The notes: generated by a model from the sequence alone, not told the origin. 64,000 nucleotides of DNA from Sphingobium sp. TCM1 (GCF_001650725.1 NZ_LXVX01000006.1:1-64000); one strand, 5' to 3'. Counted from the stretch's first letter, positions 34,926 to 46,972 are shown. Numbers and translations: made by a program.

Positions 34926-35305
34926 AAACGCCCCTCCCGCGTGCGGGAGGCGGCGGGGGAGGGCATGTTCGCAATCACCCGTTCGATTTCCTCAGTCACG
35001 CCTTCGACATTATTTAGAGCATCATTGTTCCATAAGCGGATCACGCGAAAGCCCTGTGTTTCGATATGGCGCGTCCGTTGGGCATCGACTTCTTCATTAT
35101 GCTGGCCGCCATCGACCTCGATCACGAGGCAGATCGACCGCGCCACGAAATCGCAGATGAAAGGGCCGATCGGTACTTGCCGGTTGAAGCGGATACGCGA
35201 GATTTTCCTGGCGCTGATGGCGCGCCACAGGATGCGTTCGGCTTCCGCGGCATTGTTGCGCAGTGCGCGGGCTGTTGCGGTGGGGCGGGCGTAGCCTTTG
35301 TCCAT
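34922..35305 (-). CDS. DUF559 (Vsr-like endonuclease fold) protein
   Basis: The 127-residue protein has the PD-(D/E)xK-type core seen in DUF559: LWRAISARKI near residue 26, FICDFVARS, then VIEVDGGQHNEE with the catalytic D/E and H. The family relates to very-short-patch repair nucleases but has not been assigned a job in most cases. The stop overlaps the TTG start of dnaG, so the two are coupled. The last residues (PAASRTREGRF) are encoded by a palindromic repeat that seems to have extended the gene. Confidence 0.82.
   Translation of the reverse strand: MDKGYARPTATARALRNNAAEAERILWRAISARKISRIRFNRQVPIGPFICDFVARSICLVIEVDGGQHNEEVDAQRTRHIETQGFRVIRLWNNDALNNVEGVTEEIERVIANMPSPAASRTREGRF
34931..34950. 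repeat. Palindrome CCCCTCCCGC family, copy 2 (inside a coding end)
   Basis: CCCCTCCCGC GT GCGGGAGG, matching copies at 29101 and 35331 except at the last two bases. It forms the final codons of the DUF559 gene and lies a few bases upstream of the dnaG start. Confidence 0.75.
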
Positions 35306-35330
35306 CGGGTTTGAACATGCCCTCCCCAGG

Positions 35331-35352
35331 CCCCTCCCGCAAGCGGGAGGGG
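35331..35352. repeat. Palindrome CCCCTCCCGC-NN-GCGGGAGGGG, copy 3
   Basis: A perfect 10-bp inverted repeat with AA spacer between the YqeY stop and the DUF559 start. On the minus strand no T run follows, so it is a repeat rather than a standard terminator. Confidence 0.8.
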
Positions 35353-35368
35353 AAATATCGAGGGAAGG

Positions 35369-35821
35369 TTACGACAAAGCCGCCTTCACCAGCCCGCTGG
35401 CCTTGCTCATGTCGATGACGCTGCCATGGCGTTCCTTCAGTACGGCCATGACGCGCCCCATGTCCTTCACGCTCTCCGCGCCGACCTCCGCCTTGATCGC
35501 CTCGATCGCGGCCTTCGTCTCGTCCTCGCCCAGTTGCGCGGGGAGGAAGCTTTCGATCACGTCCAGTTCGGCCTGTTCCTTCGCGGCCAGTTCGTCGCGG
35601 CCGCCGCTCTTGAACATGTCGATCGATTCGCGGCGCTGCTTCACCATCTTCTGGAGCACGTCGACCACCACGGCGTCGTCGTCCGGCACCGTCTTGGCGG
35701 TGCGCAGTTCGATGTCGCGGTCCTTGAGCTTAGCCAGGATCAGGCGCACGGCGGCCAGCCGTTCCTTGTCGCCGGCCTTCATCGATTCCACCTGGGCGCT
35801 CTTTACCTGCTCGCGAATCAT
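35369..35821 (-). CDS. GatB/YqeY domain protein
   Basis: The 150-residue protein is a stand-alone YqeY domain: MKAGDKERLAAVRLILAKLKD near the start, VVVDVLQKMVKQRRESI in the middle, ESFLPAQLGEDE and a final VKDMGRVMAVLKERHG. The domain also occurs at the end of the GatB subunit of tRNA amidotransferase and may bind tRNA. The start at 35821 matches the family; a good -10 (TATAAC, 35861-35856) lies upstream. It diverges from carA. Confidence 0.92.
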   Translation of the reverse strand: MIREQVKSAQVESMKAGDKERLAAVRLILAKLKDRDIELRTAKTVPDDDAVVVDVLQKMVKQRRESIDMFKSGGRDELAAKEQAELDVIESFLPAQLGEDETKAAIEAIKAEVGAESVKDMGRVMAVLKERHGSVIDMSKASGLVKAALS

Positions 35822-35855
35822 GGGCGATAGAATCCTGTTTATCGGGAAAGGAGCA

Positions 35856-35883
35856 GTTATAATGCGAAAAGAGATTTTTAACA
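35856..35883 (-). promoter_or_regulatory. Possible promoter of the YqeY gene
   Basis: On the minus strand TGTTAA (35883-35878) is followed after 16 bases by TATAAC (35861-35856). The -10 is strong and the -35 weak. Confidence 0.4.
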
Positions 35884-35887
35884 GACG

Positions 35888-35916
35888 TTGACCTTCCGGC
35901 GTTGCGGGCATAGGTG
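35888..35916 (+). promoter_or_regulatory. Possible promoter of the carA operon
   Basis: TTGACC (35888-35893) is followed after 16 bases by CATAGG (35910-35915). Transcription would start about 55 bases before the carA ATG. The -10 match is only fair. Confidence 0.4.
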
Positions 35917-35975
35917 ACCGGCCGTTTAACCCGCTGCAGACGGGTTCCCGCAAAAGCATAAAGGACCATAAGACC

Positions 35976-37154
35976 ATGGCTGACGCCAAGACCCTCATTG
36001 TGCCCAAAGGAGCGACAGGGGTCGTGGTTTTTGCCGACGGCAGCGCCGTGTTCGGCCGCGGCTTCGGCGCGCAAGGCGAAGCGGTGGGCGAACTCTGCTT
36101 CAACACCTCCATCACCGGCTATCAGGAGATCATGACCGATCCATCCTATGCCGGGCAGATCATCAATTTCACCTTTCCGCATATCGGCAATGTCGGCACC
36201 AATCTGGACGATGTGGAGGCGGACAGCCCCTATGCGCTGGGCTGCATCGTGCGGCAGGACGTCACCGCGCCGAGCAATTTCCGCAACGTCGAACCCTTCG
36301 ACCAGTGGATGCGCGAAAAGGGGCGCATCGGCCTTGCCGGCGTGGACACCCGCGCGCTGACCCGCCTGATCCGCGTGCACGGCGCGCCCAATGTCGTGAT
36401 CGCCCATGATCCCGACGGCGCGTTCGACATCGCGGCGCTCGCCGCCAAGGCCGCTTCGTGGCCGGGGCTGGAGGGCATGGACCTCGCCATCGAGGTGACG
36501 GGCAAGGAAAGCCGCCTGTGGAAGGACGGCGTGTGGAAGCTGGGCTTTGGCTATGGCCTGAATGAGGCCGGTGAAGAACGCCCCCATGTCGTCGCGATCG
36601 ATTATGGCGCGAAGAACAATATCTTCCGCAATCTGGTGCAGGCCGGCGCGCGCGTCACCGTGCTGCCCGCCACCGCGACCTATGAACAGGTGATGGAACA
36701 GAAGCCGGACGGCGTGTTCCTCTCCAACGGTCCGGGCGATCCGGCGGCGACGGGGGAATATGCGGTGCCGGTGATCCGGCAGGTGCTGGAGCGCGACATT
36801 CCGGTGTTCGGCATCTGCCTTGGCCACCAGTTGCTGGGCCTCGCCGTGGGCGCCAGGACGATCAAGATGCACCAGGGGCATCGCGGCGCGAACCATCCGG
36901 TCAAGCGCCTGTCGGATGGTCTGGTCGAGATCACGTCGATGAACCATGGCTTTGCGGTGGATGTCGACACGTTGCCCGCCAATGCGCGGTCGACCCATGT
37001 GTCGCTGTTCGACGGCAGCAATTGCGGCATCGAACTGACGGACAGGAACGCCTTTTCGGTGCAGTACCACCCCGAAGCCTCCCCCGGCCCGCAGGACAGC
37101 TTCTACCTGTTCAAGCGGTTCGTGGACGGCCTGAAAAAGCCGGTCGCGGCGTGA
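35976..37154 (+). CDS. carA: Carbamoyl-phosphate synthase small subunit
   Basis: The 392-residue glutaminase subunit supplies ammonia to CarB for carbamoyl phosphate, the precursor of arginine and pyrimidines. The N-terminal domain includes FNTSITGYQEIMTDPSYAGQ. The class I amidotransferase has its nucleophile in FGICLGHQLL (C281) and the His/Glu pair in YHPEASPGP near residue 365. AAGGA stands before the ATG. Its TGA overlaps the GTG start of the next gene (GTGA), beginning a chain of coupled genes that ends in carB. Confidence 0.97.
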   Translation: MADAKTLIVPKGATGVVVFADGSAVFGRGFGAQGEAVGELCFNTSITGYQEIMTDPSYAGQIINFTFPHIGNVGTNLDDVEADSPYALGCIVRQDVTAPSNFRNVEPFDQWMREKGRIGLAGVDTRALTRLIRVHGAPNVVIAHDPDGAFDIAALAAKAASWPGLEGMDLAIEVTGKESRLWKDGVWKLGFGYGLNEAGEERPHVVAIDYGAKNNIFRNLVQAGARVTVLPATATYEQVMEQKPDGVFLSNGPGDPAATGEYAVPVIRQVLERDIPVFGICLGHQLLGLAVGARTIKMHQGHRGANHPVKRLSDGLVEITSMNHGFAVDVDTLPANARSTHVSLFDGSNCGIELTDRNAFSVQYHPEASPGPQDSFYLFKRFVDGLKKPVAA

Positions 37155-37519
37155 GCCAGAACCTCCCCCCCGTCGATGAAGCGCGCCTCGCCGCCGAGTG
37201 GGAGGCGGACAAGGACGTCCTCGCCAATCTCGCCGCCAATGGCGACGTGGCGCGGATCGCGCGGCCGGTGGACGTATCTTTTCGGGGCAGCGAAAAGGAT
37301 TTCGAGCGCGTCCTGACCATCGCCAGCCAGTTCGGCTTCGTCGAACTGGACCGCGAGGAGGATGAGGAGGGCGACCTGTTCCTGTTCCTGGAATGCGTGC
37401 AGCCGGTCGATGAACAGTCGATCCGCGCGTTGACCCGGAAATGCCTCCAGATCGAAATCCTCTGCGGCGTCGAATATGACGGCTGGGGCTGCGAAGCGCA
37501 GGCGGGGGGCGTCCATTGA
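37151..37519 (+). CDS. RraB-like regulator of ribonuclease E
   Basis: The 122-residue acidic protein resembles the RraB fold: EWEADKDVLANLAANGD near the N-terminus, then DVSFRGSEKDFERVL and an acidic stretch (DREEDEEGDLFLFLE). The last part has EILCGVEYDGWGCEAQ. RraB binds RNase E and limits mRNA decay in enterobacteria. The GTG start at 37151 overlaps the carA stop. Its TGA overlaps the ATG of the next gene. Presence inside the car operon is unusual and suggests coordination of RNA turnover with pyrimidine supply, which is inference. Confidence 0.75.
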   Translation: MSQNLPPVDEARLAAEWEADKDVLANLAANGDVARIARPVDVSFRGSEKDFERVLTIASQFGFVELDREEDEEGDLFLFLECVQPVDEQSIRALTRKCLQIEILCGVEYDGWGCEAQAGGVH

Positions 37520-37844
37520 TGGGGCGGGCAATCCCATTCGCAGTGGCTTTGCCTTTCATAGCTTCTGGTTGTGCTCCTGCCGCAAAGCCGATCGAATATA
37601 GGATTGAGGCATTTGCGAGCGCGGGTGTCCAGCCAGAAGCTGAAGGGGCGATAGTCCCGGATGCTGCCACAAGATTACCTGCTCTCCTTAAAGAGTGCGG
37701 CGTGTCGGAATATGAGCCTGTGAAAGCTTCCGATAGCTTCGTTGGTTTCACATTTCGACTTTCTTCGTCCGACGCGCGGACGCTCGACTGTATCAAGGCC
37801 GCTTCACCAGCGGGCATCACACTGACCGAAAACAGGCTGAACTA

Positions 37845-37845
<1 letters not shown>
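37519..37845 (+). CDS. Small predicted lipoprotein inside the car operon
   Basis: The 108-residue protein starts with a short signal and lipobox-like ASGC ([20 protein letters not shown]), placing the lipidated Cys at residue 18. The rest ([19 protein letters not shown] and [19 protein letters not shown]) has one further Cys and no known family. Base composition is visibly AT-richer than carA and carB. The start overlaps the upstream stop (TGATG) and the stop overlaps the carB start (TAATG). It looks like an insertion into an old operon that kept translation coupled. Confidence 0.7.
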
Positions 37846-41180
<3,335 letters not shown>

Positions 41181-41206
41181 TCCCCTGCACCAGGAACCAC
41201 GCTGCG

Positions 41207-41230
41207 GGCGGCCCCATGGTCGGGGCCGCC
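41207..41230. other. Hairpin between carB and greA
   Basis: GGCGGCCCC (41207-41215) and GGGGCCGCC (41222-41230) form a perfect 9-bp stem with a 6-base loop, 26 bases after the carB stop. The bases after it are AAAGGG, not T, so it is not a standard intrinsic terminator. It could slow RNA decay or pause polymerase. Confidence 0.55.
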
Positions 41231-41261
41231 AAAGGGAAGTTTTGACGAAGGATTTGCAATA

Positions 41262-41738
41262 ATGGCGACCGTCGAGAAGATGCCGATGCTGCAGATGGGC
41301 TATGACAAGCTCAACGCGCAGCTCCGCGAGCTGAAGGCCGAGCGCCCTCTGATCGTGGACGCCATCGAAGAAGCGCGCGCGCACGGCGATTTGTCCGAAA
41401 ACGCCGAATATCATGCCGCCAAGGAGCGGCAGGGCCAGGTCGAGGCGACAATCAACGATCTGGAAGACAAGCTGTCGCGCGCGCAGATCATCGATCCGAC
41501 AACCCTGTCGGGCGACAAGATCGTGTTCGGCGCGACCGTGACGCTGCTGGACGAGGACGACAAGCCGATCCAGTATCAGATCGTCGGCCAGGCCGAGGCC
41601 GACGCCAAGGCGGGCATGATAAGCTATAACAGCCCGCTGGGCCGTGCGCTGATCGGCCGCGAGGTCGGCGACGAGGTCGAAGTGTCGGTTCCGTCGGGCG
41701 ACAAATTCTACCTGGTCGACAAAATCCAGTTCATCTGA
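41262..41738 (+). CDS. greA: Transcription elongation factor GreA
   Basis: The 158-residue protein rescues backtracked RNA polymerase. The N-terminal coiled coil has the acidic tip and [16 protein letters not shown] (about residues 45-60), and the C-terminal FKBP-like domain has [12 protein letters not shown] and [20 protein letters not shown] site is upstream of the ATG. It follows carB with 81 bases between them. Confidence 0.97.
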   Translation: MATVEKMPMLQMGYDKLNAQLRELKAERPLIVDAIEEARAHGDLSENAEYHAAKERQGQVEATINDLEDKLSRAQIIDPTTLSGDKIVFGATVTLLDEDDKPIQYQIVGQAEADAKAGMISYNSPLGRALIGREVGDEVEVSVPSGDKFYLVDKIQFI

Positions 41739-41743
41739 ACGCC

Positions 41744-42403
41744 GTGCGATTGCCCGCAGGCCGGATGACCAACGGGATCGCGGCGACCAGCGTCGCCGCC
41801 TTCCTGCTGCTGCTGCTGACGGACCGCGTCGGCGACGCCGCGATCATCGGCGGCTTCATCCCCGCGCGGGTCGATGATTCGGCACTGCTGGCGGGCATGG
41901 CGGCGGTGCCCGTCTGGCTGACTCCGCTCAGTTGCACGCTGCTTCATGCGGGCTGGCTCCACATTGGCTTCAACATGCTGATGCTGCTCTTTTGCGGGCG
42001 GCAGGTTGAGCATGTGCTGGGCTGGGGCGGGACATTGGCGCTTTATGTCGTGGGCGCCTATGCCGCCTGCCTTGTCCAATGGGCGGTGGACCCGGCCTCG
42101 ACCAATCCGATGATCGGTGCAAGCGGTGCGATCTCCGCGATCCTCGCCACCTATTCGCTGCTCTACAGCCAGCAACAGGTGCGCCGGGTGGGGCCGATTT
42201 CGGCCAATCTGGTGCGGGTACTGTGGCTGGCGGCCGGCTGGATCGCGATCCAGCTGATGATCGGCGTGGCGACGTCCGGGGGCTTTGGCGATCTGGGTCA
42301 GATCGCGATCGCCGCGCATATTGGCGGCTTCCTCGCTGGACTGGCGATGACCCGCCCGCTGCTGCGCTGGCGCTTCCGGAAAAAGCCGCGCGTGGTGAAT
42401 TGA
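41744..42403 (+). CDS. Rhomboid family intramembrane serine protease
   Basis: The 219-residue protein has about six membrane helices. The rhomboid signatures are HIGFNMLML (helix 2 with His and Asn), GASGAISAIL with the catalytic Ser near residue 127, and AAHIGGFLAGL with the catalytic His near 198. It probably cleaves membrane substrates within the bilayer. The start may be GTG at 41744 or ATG at 41765. It begins six bases after greA, so the two are likely cotranscribed. Confidence 0.9.
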   Translation: MRLPAGRMTNGIAATSVAAFLLLLLTDRVGDAAIIGGFIPARVDDSALLAGMAAVPVWLTPLSCTLLHAGWLHIGFNMLMLLFCGRQVEHVLGWGGTLALYVVGAYAACLVQWAVDPASTNPMIGASGAISAILATYSLLYSQQQVRRVGPISANLVRVLWLAAGWIAIQLMIGVATSGGFGDLGQIAIAAHIGGFLAGLAMTRPLLRWRFRKKPRVVN

Positions 42404-42423
42404 CGGACCGCTTTGTCTTTGCT

Positions 42424-42508
42424 CGTCCGGGCTGAGCCTGTCGAAGCCTCGATCTGCTTCGAACGAGGTACGTCATGCGTTTGACGCTTCGACAAGCTCA
42501 GGCGGACG
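42424..42508. repeat. Inverted repeat, TTCGACAAGCTCAG family
   Basis: CGTCCGGGCTGAGCCTGTCG (from 42424) and CGACAAGCTCAGGCGGACG (to 42508) are imperfectly complementary ends of an 85-base element after the rhomboid gene. A related element is at 61922-62032. Confidence 0.75.
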
Positions 42509-42529
42509 GAATGTGAATACCCCTGTGGA

Positions 42530-42751
42530 TCAGGCGCCCGGCAGTTCCGGCTCCAGCAGGCGGTGCAGGTGCACGATCACATAGCGCATTTCCGCGTCGT
42601 CCACGGTGCGCTGGGCGGCCCCGCGCCAGGCCTTTTCGGCCGAGGCATAATCGGGAAACACGCCGACCAGATCGACCGTGCTCAGATCCTGAAATTCAAG
42701 CGTCTGCGGGTCGGTGACGCGACCACCCATCACCAGATGCATCTTGCTCAT
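42530..42751 (-). CDS. DUF4170 family protein
   Basis: The 73-residue protein matches DUF4170: MHLVMGGRVTDPQTLEF, LVGVFPDYASAEKAWRGAA and MRYVIVHLHRLLEP. The family is restricted to alphaproteobacteria and has no known function. The likely ribosome-binding site (AAGGAG, 42770-42765) is 13 bases from the ATG and is inside a predicted hairpin (42765-42817). Confidence 0.88.
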   Translation of the reverse strand: MSKMHLVMGGRVTDPQTLEFQDLSTVDLVGVFPDYASAEKAWRGAAQRTVDDAEMRYVIVHLHRLLEPELPGA

Positions 42752-42764
42752 GGTTTTATATTTT

Positions 42765-42817
42765 CTCCTTTGGCTGATAGCGGGGCTTTAGCATCGCGTC
42801 CGCAATCAGCCAAGGAG
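42765..42817 (-). promoter_or_regulatory. Leader hairpin that would cover the DUF4170 ribosome-binding site
   Basis: In the minus-strand RNA, CUCCUUGGCUGAU (42817-42805) pairs with AUCAGCCAAAGGAG (42778-42765) with one bulged base and a 26-base loop. The right arm contains the AAGGAG ribosome-binding site. Such an arrangement blocks translation unless the hairpin is opened by heat, a ligand, a protein or an antisense RNA. Confidence 0.6.
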
Positions 42818-42832
42818 GGCAGGGCTGCGCTT

Positions 42833-42853
42833 CGATTGCGTTTGCCGCAATCG
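42833..42853. other. Hairpin after the DUF883-like gene
   Basis: CGATTGCG (42833-42840) and CGCAATCG (42846-42853) form a perfect 8-bp stem with a 5-base loop directly after the stop of the minus-strand gene at 42857. No T run follows on that strand. It probably marks the 3' end of the stress-cluster transcript. Confidence 0.5.
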
Positions 42854-42856
42854 CGA

Positions 42857-43432
42857 TTAGTTTTTCGGCAATCGTGCCTTGATCGCGCTGCTGATCGCAT
42901 CCACCCTCGCGGCGACCAGCGCCGCGACATCATCGGCGAGCCTGGACGCCTTGGCCGGCAGTTCGGACGCGGCGACGCTGTCCTTCGCGGTCGACGCGGC
43001 GTCGCCGGCGGCGTGCAGCGCCGTGCTTGCGCCGTGCCGGACCGTTTCGGCGCCTTCCGCCGCAGCGGCGCGTGCGGCGACGGCAGCCTCGACGACCTTT
43101 GCTCCGGCCGTAGCGGCAAGGCCCGGCAGCGCCTTCATCGCGCGGCGGCTCTTGGGGAACATCCAGGCGATCAGAGCGCCAGCGGCGACTGCGCCCGCCA
43201 CCGCGATGACCGGATGGTCCTGCACGATCTGGTTGGCGCGGGTGGCGGCACGCTGCGTCTTGTCGCGCGCGTCGGCATAGGCGTCGGTCGCCTTGTCACG
43301 GCCGGTCTGGATCAGTTCGCCGGCGCCCTCGCGCGCCTTTTCGGTGGTGTCCCTGATCCGGTCTGTCGCCGTGATCGCGGCATCGTTCGCTGCTTCGCGG
43401 ACGCGGGTAATCTGGGCGCGGATATCAGCCAT
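42857..43432 (-). CDS. DUF883/YqjD-like membrane-anchored protein
   Basis: The 191-residue protein starts with a long charged helix (TTEKAREGAGELIQTGRDK...), then one hydrophobic helix (HPVIAVAGAVAAGALIAWM), then an Ala-rich helical tail. The pattern resembles ElaB/YqjD proteins, which bind ribosomes and sit in the inner membrane in stationary phase, but with an extra C-terminal part. Of three ATGs in a row the third (43432) has the best spacing from GGAGA. It overlaps the end of the upstream gene. Confidence 0.6.
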   Translation of the reverse strand: MADIRAQITRVREAANDAAITATDRIRDTTEKAREGAGELIQTGRDKATDAYADARDKTQRAATRANQIVQDHPVIAVAGAVAAGALIAWMFPKSRRAMKALPGLAATAGAKVVEAAVAARAAAAEGAETVRHGASTALHAAGDAASTAKDSVAASELPAKASRLADDVAALVAARVDAISSAIKARLPKN

Positions 43433-43748
43433 CATCATTCTCCGAAAGGTCGGTGTCCTTGTTCCTGAAGCGAACGTACAGCCGGCCGAAAAGTGCCGCC
43501 AGCGGGCGACGCGCGAGGAAAAGGCCGAAGGCGGCGGCCGCTGCGCCGATTGCGACGGGGCGTTGCTGCACCTTCGCGGCGGCATAGGCGGCGCCGTCGA
43601 GCGCGGTCGATGTCAGCTTGCTCACGGCGTCCCGTTTCAGCCGGGCAGGGGCAATCCGCGTGGCGGCGGCCTGCGCGCTTTGGGCCAGCCGGGCGCGTTG
43701 TTCTTCAGCGCGGGCACTGGCTGCCCGATAGGCTGCTTCGGGCGTCAT
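43425..43748 (-). CDS. YqjK-like hypothetical protein
   Basis: The 107-residue protein is a basic Ala-rich helix followed by a weakly hydrophobic segment (RPVAIGAAAAAFGLFLARRP) and a charged tail. It occupies the position of YqjK downstream of a YqjE-like gene, but similarity is only in layout. The start overlaps the upstream stop by 4 bases (ATGA) and its end overlaps the next gene. Confidence 0.6.
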   Translation of the reverse strand: MTPEAAYRAASARAEEQRARLAQSAQAAATRIAPARLKRDAVSKLTSTALDGAAYAAAKVQQRPVAIGAAAAAFGLFLARRPLAALFGRLYVRFRNKDTDLSENDDG

Positions 43749-44134
43749 GGCGCGATCGCTTTCTTCATGCGGGTAACGCAGCCCCTGGCCAGCAACAGCA
43801 GGATGATGGCGAGCAGCAGCCCGCCGCCGACCACCGCCGCCGTCGCGCCGAGCGGGCCGAGGCGTGCCTGGAGCGAGAGGATGATTCCGACCAGCAGGGC
43901 GACGATGCTGGCGAAGCTGAGGATGAAGGCGACGACGGCCAGGATCGCCGCGTTGCGTAATGCCGTCGCGACGATTCCGGCCCGCAGCTTCTGCCGGTGG
44001 GCTTCGGCGGCGGCATAGGCGCGCGCATCGGCATAGAAGCGCGCGAAGGCTTCGCGCACGGATTCCTCCTGCGCGGCCTCTTCGGCCACGTCGGTGTGCG
44101 GCGTGACCGCCGTTTCCGCTGACTGCTCAATCAA
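43745..44134 (-). CDS. YqjE-like / phage-holin superfamily III membrane protein
   Basis: The 129-residue protein has two long hydrophobic helices (NAAILAVVAFILSFASIVALLVGIILSL and ATAAVVGGGLLLAIILLLLA). It matches the layout of YqjE/DUF1469, which are often annotated as holin-like but are not phage genes here. The start is TTG at 44134, preceded by GGAGAG. It overlaps the following gene by 4 bases. Confidence 0.7.
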   Translation of the reverse strand: MIEQSAETAVTPHTDVAEEAAQEESVREAFARFYADARAYAAAEAHRQKLRAGIVATALRNAAILAVVAFILSFASIVALLVGIILSLQARLGPLGATAAVVGGGLLLAIILLLLARGCVTRMKKAIAP

Positions 44135-44217
44135 AACGACTCTCCGCCCGGTGTCGCGGGCCTGTGGGTGGGGCGATCAGGCGCCACATTCGGCCCGATC
44201 GCTCAGGCCCCAATGCT

Positions 44218-44841
44218 TCAAGCCTTGTCGTCCGACCCCTTGGCGAGGCGCATCAGCACATAGCCGACCACCGCTGCGGCGCCGATGGCGACGGCAGGAC
44301 TCTTGCGCACGAAATCGCGGGCTTCGTCCATCAGCTGGTCGACATCCTTGCTTTCCAGCTTGTCGGCGGCGCCCGCCACCTGTTCGGCGGCCTGTCGCGC
44401 ATAGTCGCCATATTGCGGGCCGAGCTTGGCATCGACCGTGCCGGCCGTGTCGGAAATCAGCTTGGCCAGGCTCTGCATGGCCGTGCCGGTCTTGTCCTTC
44501 GCCACGCCTGCGGCCGACTTGGCGGTCTTGCCCGCCTGCTCCTTGATCGGGTCGATATGGGCTTTCCAATCGACCGCGTTGATCTTGTCGGCGGCGGAAC
44601 GGGCGGCCTTTTCAGCCTGTTCCTTGAGCGGCGCGATCTGCGCGCTCCAGCCATGGGCGGCCGCGCCATTACCTGGCGCCTTGGCTGTCGGCGCCTTGCG
44701 GGTCGCAGCCGTCTTGACCGGCGCGGCCTTCACCGGCGTCGCGGCGGTCGTCGTCGCCTTGACCGGCTTCGCCTTGACGGGCTTGGCCGCCGGCGTTTTC
44801 TTCGCGCGCTTGACGGGCGGTGTTTCCGGTGTGTCGGCCAT
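44218..44841 (-). CDS. DUF883-like protein with Lys/Pro/Ala-rich N-terminus
   Basis: The 207-residue protein starts with a basic, repetitive Lys-Pro-Ala-Thr region (about residues 8-60) like histone-H1 or AlgP tails. Helical repeats follow (KEQAEKAARSAADKINAVDW and KEQAGKTAKSAAGVAKDK), ending in a membrane anchor FVRKSPAVAIGAAAVVGYVL that closely resembles YqjD. It is the first gene of a four-gene cluster. Starts at 44862 and 44841 are both possible; the latter is used. Confidence 0.65.
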   Translation of the reverse strand: MADTPETPPVKRAKKTPAAKPVKAKPVKATTTAATPVKAAPVKTAATRKAPTAKAPGNGAAAHGWSAQIAPLKEQAEKAARSAADKINAVDWKAHIDPIKEQAGKTAKSAAGVAKDKTGTAMQSLAKLISDTAGTVDAKLGPQYGDYARQAAEQVAGAADKLESKDVDQLMDEARDFVRKSPAVAIGAAAVVGYVLMRLAKGSDDKA

Positions 44842-45027
44842 CGTCCTCAGTCTCCCTTTCATGTCCAGCATGGCGGCCGCGCGAACGCGGCGGGGTCATG
44901 CTTCTAATGCTTTGCGGCGGCCTACAGTTCCGTTGCCGTTACATTTTGAGCATCGGCATTTTTTCGCGTCGTGCAAGCCCCCGCATTGCCAAGGCGGGAG
45001 GCGCTGGCTAAGCGGGGCGCGAAATAG

Positions 45028-46341
<1,314 letters not shown>

Positions 46342-46369
46342 ATCCCGGCCCCGAAGGGCGAAATTGATC

Positions 46370-46413
46370 GGCCGGTCGCAAGTTGGTGATTTTTCACTTG
46401 CGGCCGGCCTTTT
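46370..46413 (+). terminator. Rho-independent terminator after eno
   Basis: A 14-bp stem (46370-46383 with 46396-46409, one G-U pair) with a 12-base loop is followed by TTTT at 46410-46413. Confidence 0.92.
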
Positions 46414-46432
46414 GCTGTGATTCCACTAGCCC

Positions 46433-46744
46433 ATGGCGCATATCGCGAAACTTCGACTGCTGCTGGCATCCGCCTTTGGTCCCGCGATCGCGCTGCTCTT
46501 GCTGCTGTCCTTCGCGGGCTATGTCGTGCTGGGGTCGAACGGCGTCCTGGCGTGGGGCGATTACACCCGCCAGCTGCGCGCCGCGCAGGCGGAGCTGAAA
46601 AAGACCCAGGCGGCCCGCGCCGAACTGCGCAACCGGGTCGACCTGCTCGATCCGCGCCGGGTGGACCCCGATCTTTCGGACGAACTGATCCGCCGCCAGC
46701 TGGGCGTGATTCACCATGACGAGGTGATCGTCCCGCTCAACTGA
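46433..46744 (+). CDS. ftsB: FtsB-like septum formation initiator
   Basis: The 103-residue protein has a transmembrane helix (ALLLLLSFAGYVVLGSNGVL, residues about 19-38) and a coiled coil (RAAQAELKKTQAARAELRNRV, about 48-68). A conserved LLDPRRVDPDLSDELIRRQLG end follows. It matches FtsB/DivIC, part of the FtsQLB complex that activates septal cell-wall synthesis. The position between eno and pdhA is typical for alphaproteobacteria. Confidence 0.9.
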   Translation: MAHIAKLRLLLASAFGPAIALLLLLSFAGYVVLGSNGVLAWGDYTRQLRAAQAELKKTQAARAELRNRVDLLDPRRVDPDLSDELIRRQLGVIHHDEVIVPLN

Positions 46745-46901
46745 CCCTTCGCGGGCAGGGGTGGCGCAAGGATTTTGCGCCGGAAATGCCGTCCTGGTAA
46801 TTTTGCTGCGAGCTGATCCGGGCGGCATATGCGCAGGCCATTCAGACTCATCAGTTTTCGGTGGCAGCTATTGGTTTTGCCCGGATTCCGTGGGGTCCGC
46901 C

Positions 46902-46931
46902 GTTGCAATTTATGCAACTCTGCCGCTATAT
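46902..46931 (+). promoter_or_regulatory. Predicted pdhA promoter overlapped by a palindrome
   Basis: TTGCAA (46903-46908) is 17 bases from CTATAT (46926-46931), a near-ideal alphaproteobacterial promoter. The palindrome GTTGCA-N5-TGCAAC (46902-46918) overlaps the -35, so a repressor or activator may bind there. The start would be near 46938, about 35 bases before the TTG start codon. Confidence 0.65.
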
Positions 46932-46972
46932 CGGGCTTCCTTCCATCCTACCCACGCAAAAGGATAAGAGCC

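Noticed and set aside
43745..44134. Prophage holin
   Set aside because: The gene is holin-superfamily-like, but no phage lysis, structural or integrase genes are near, and the gene order matches a yqj-type stress cluster.
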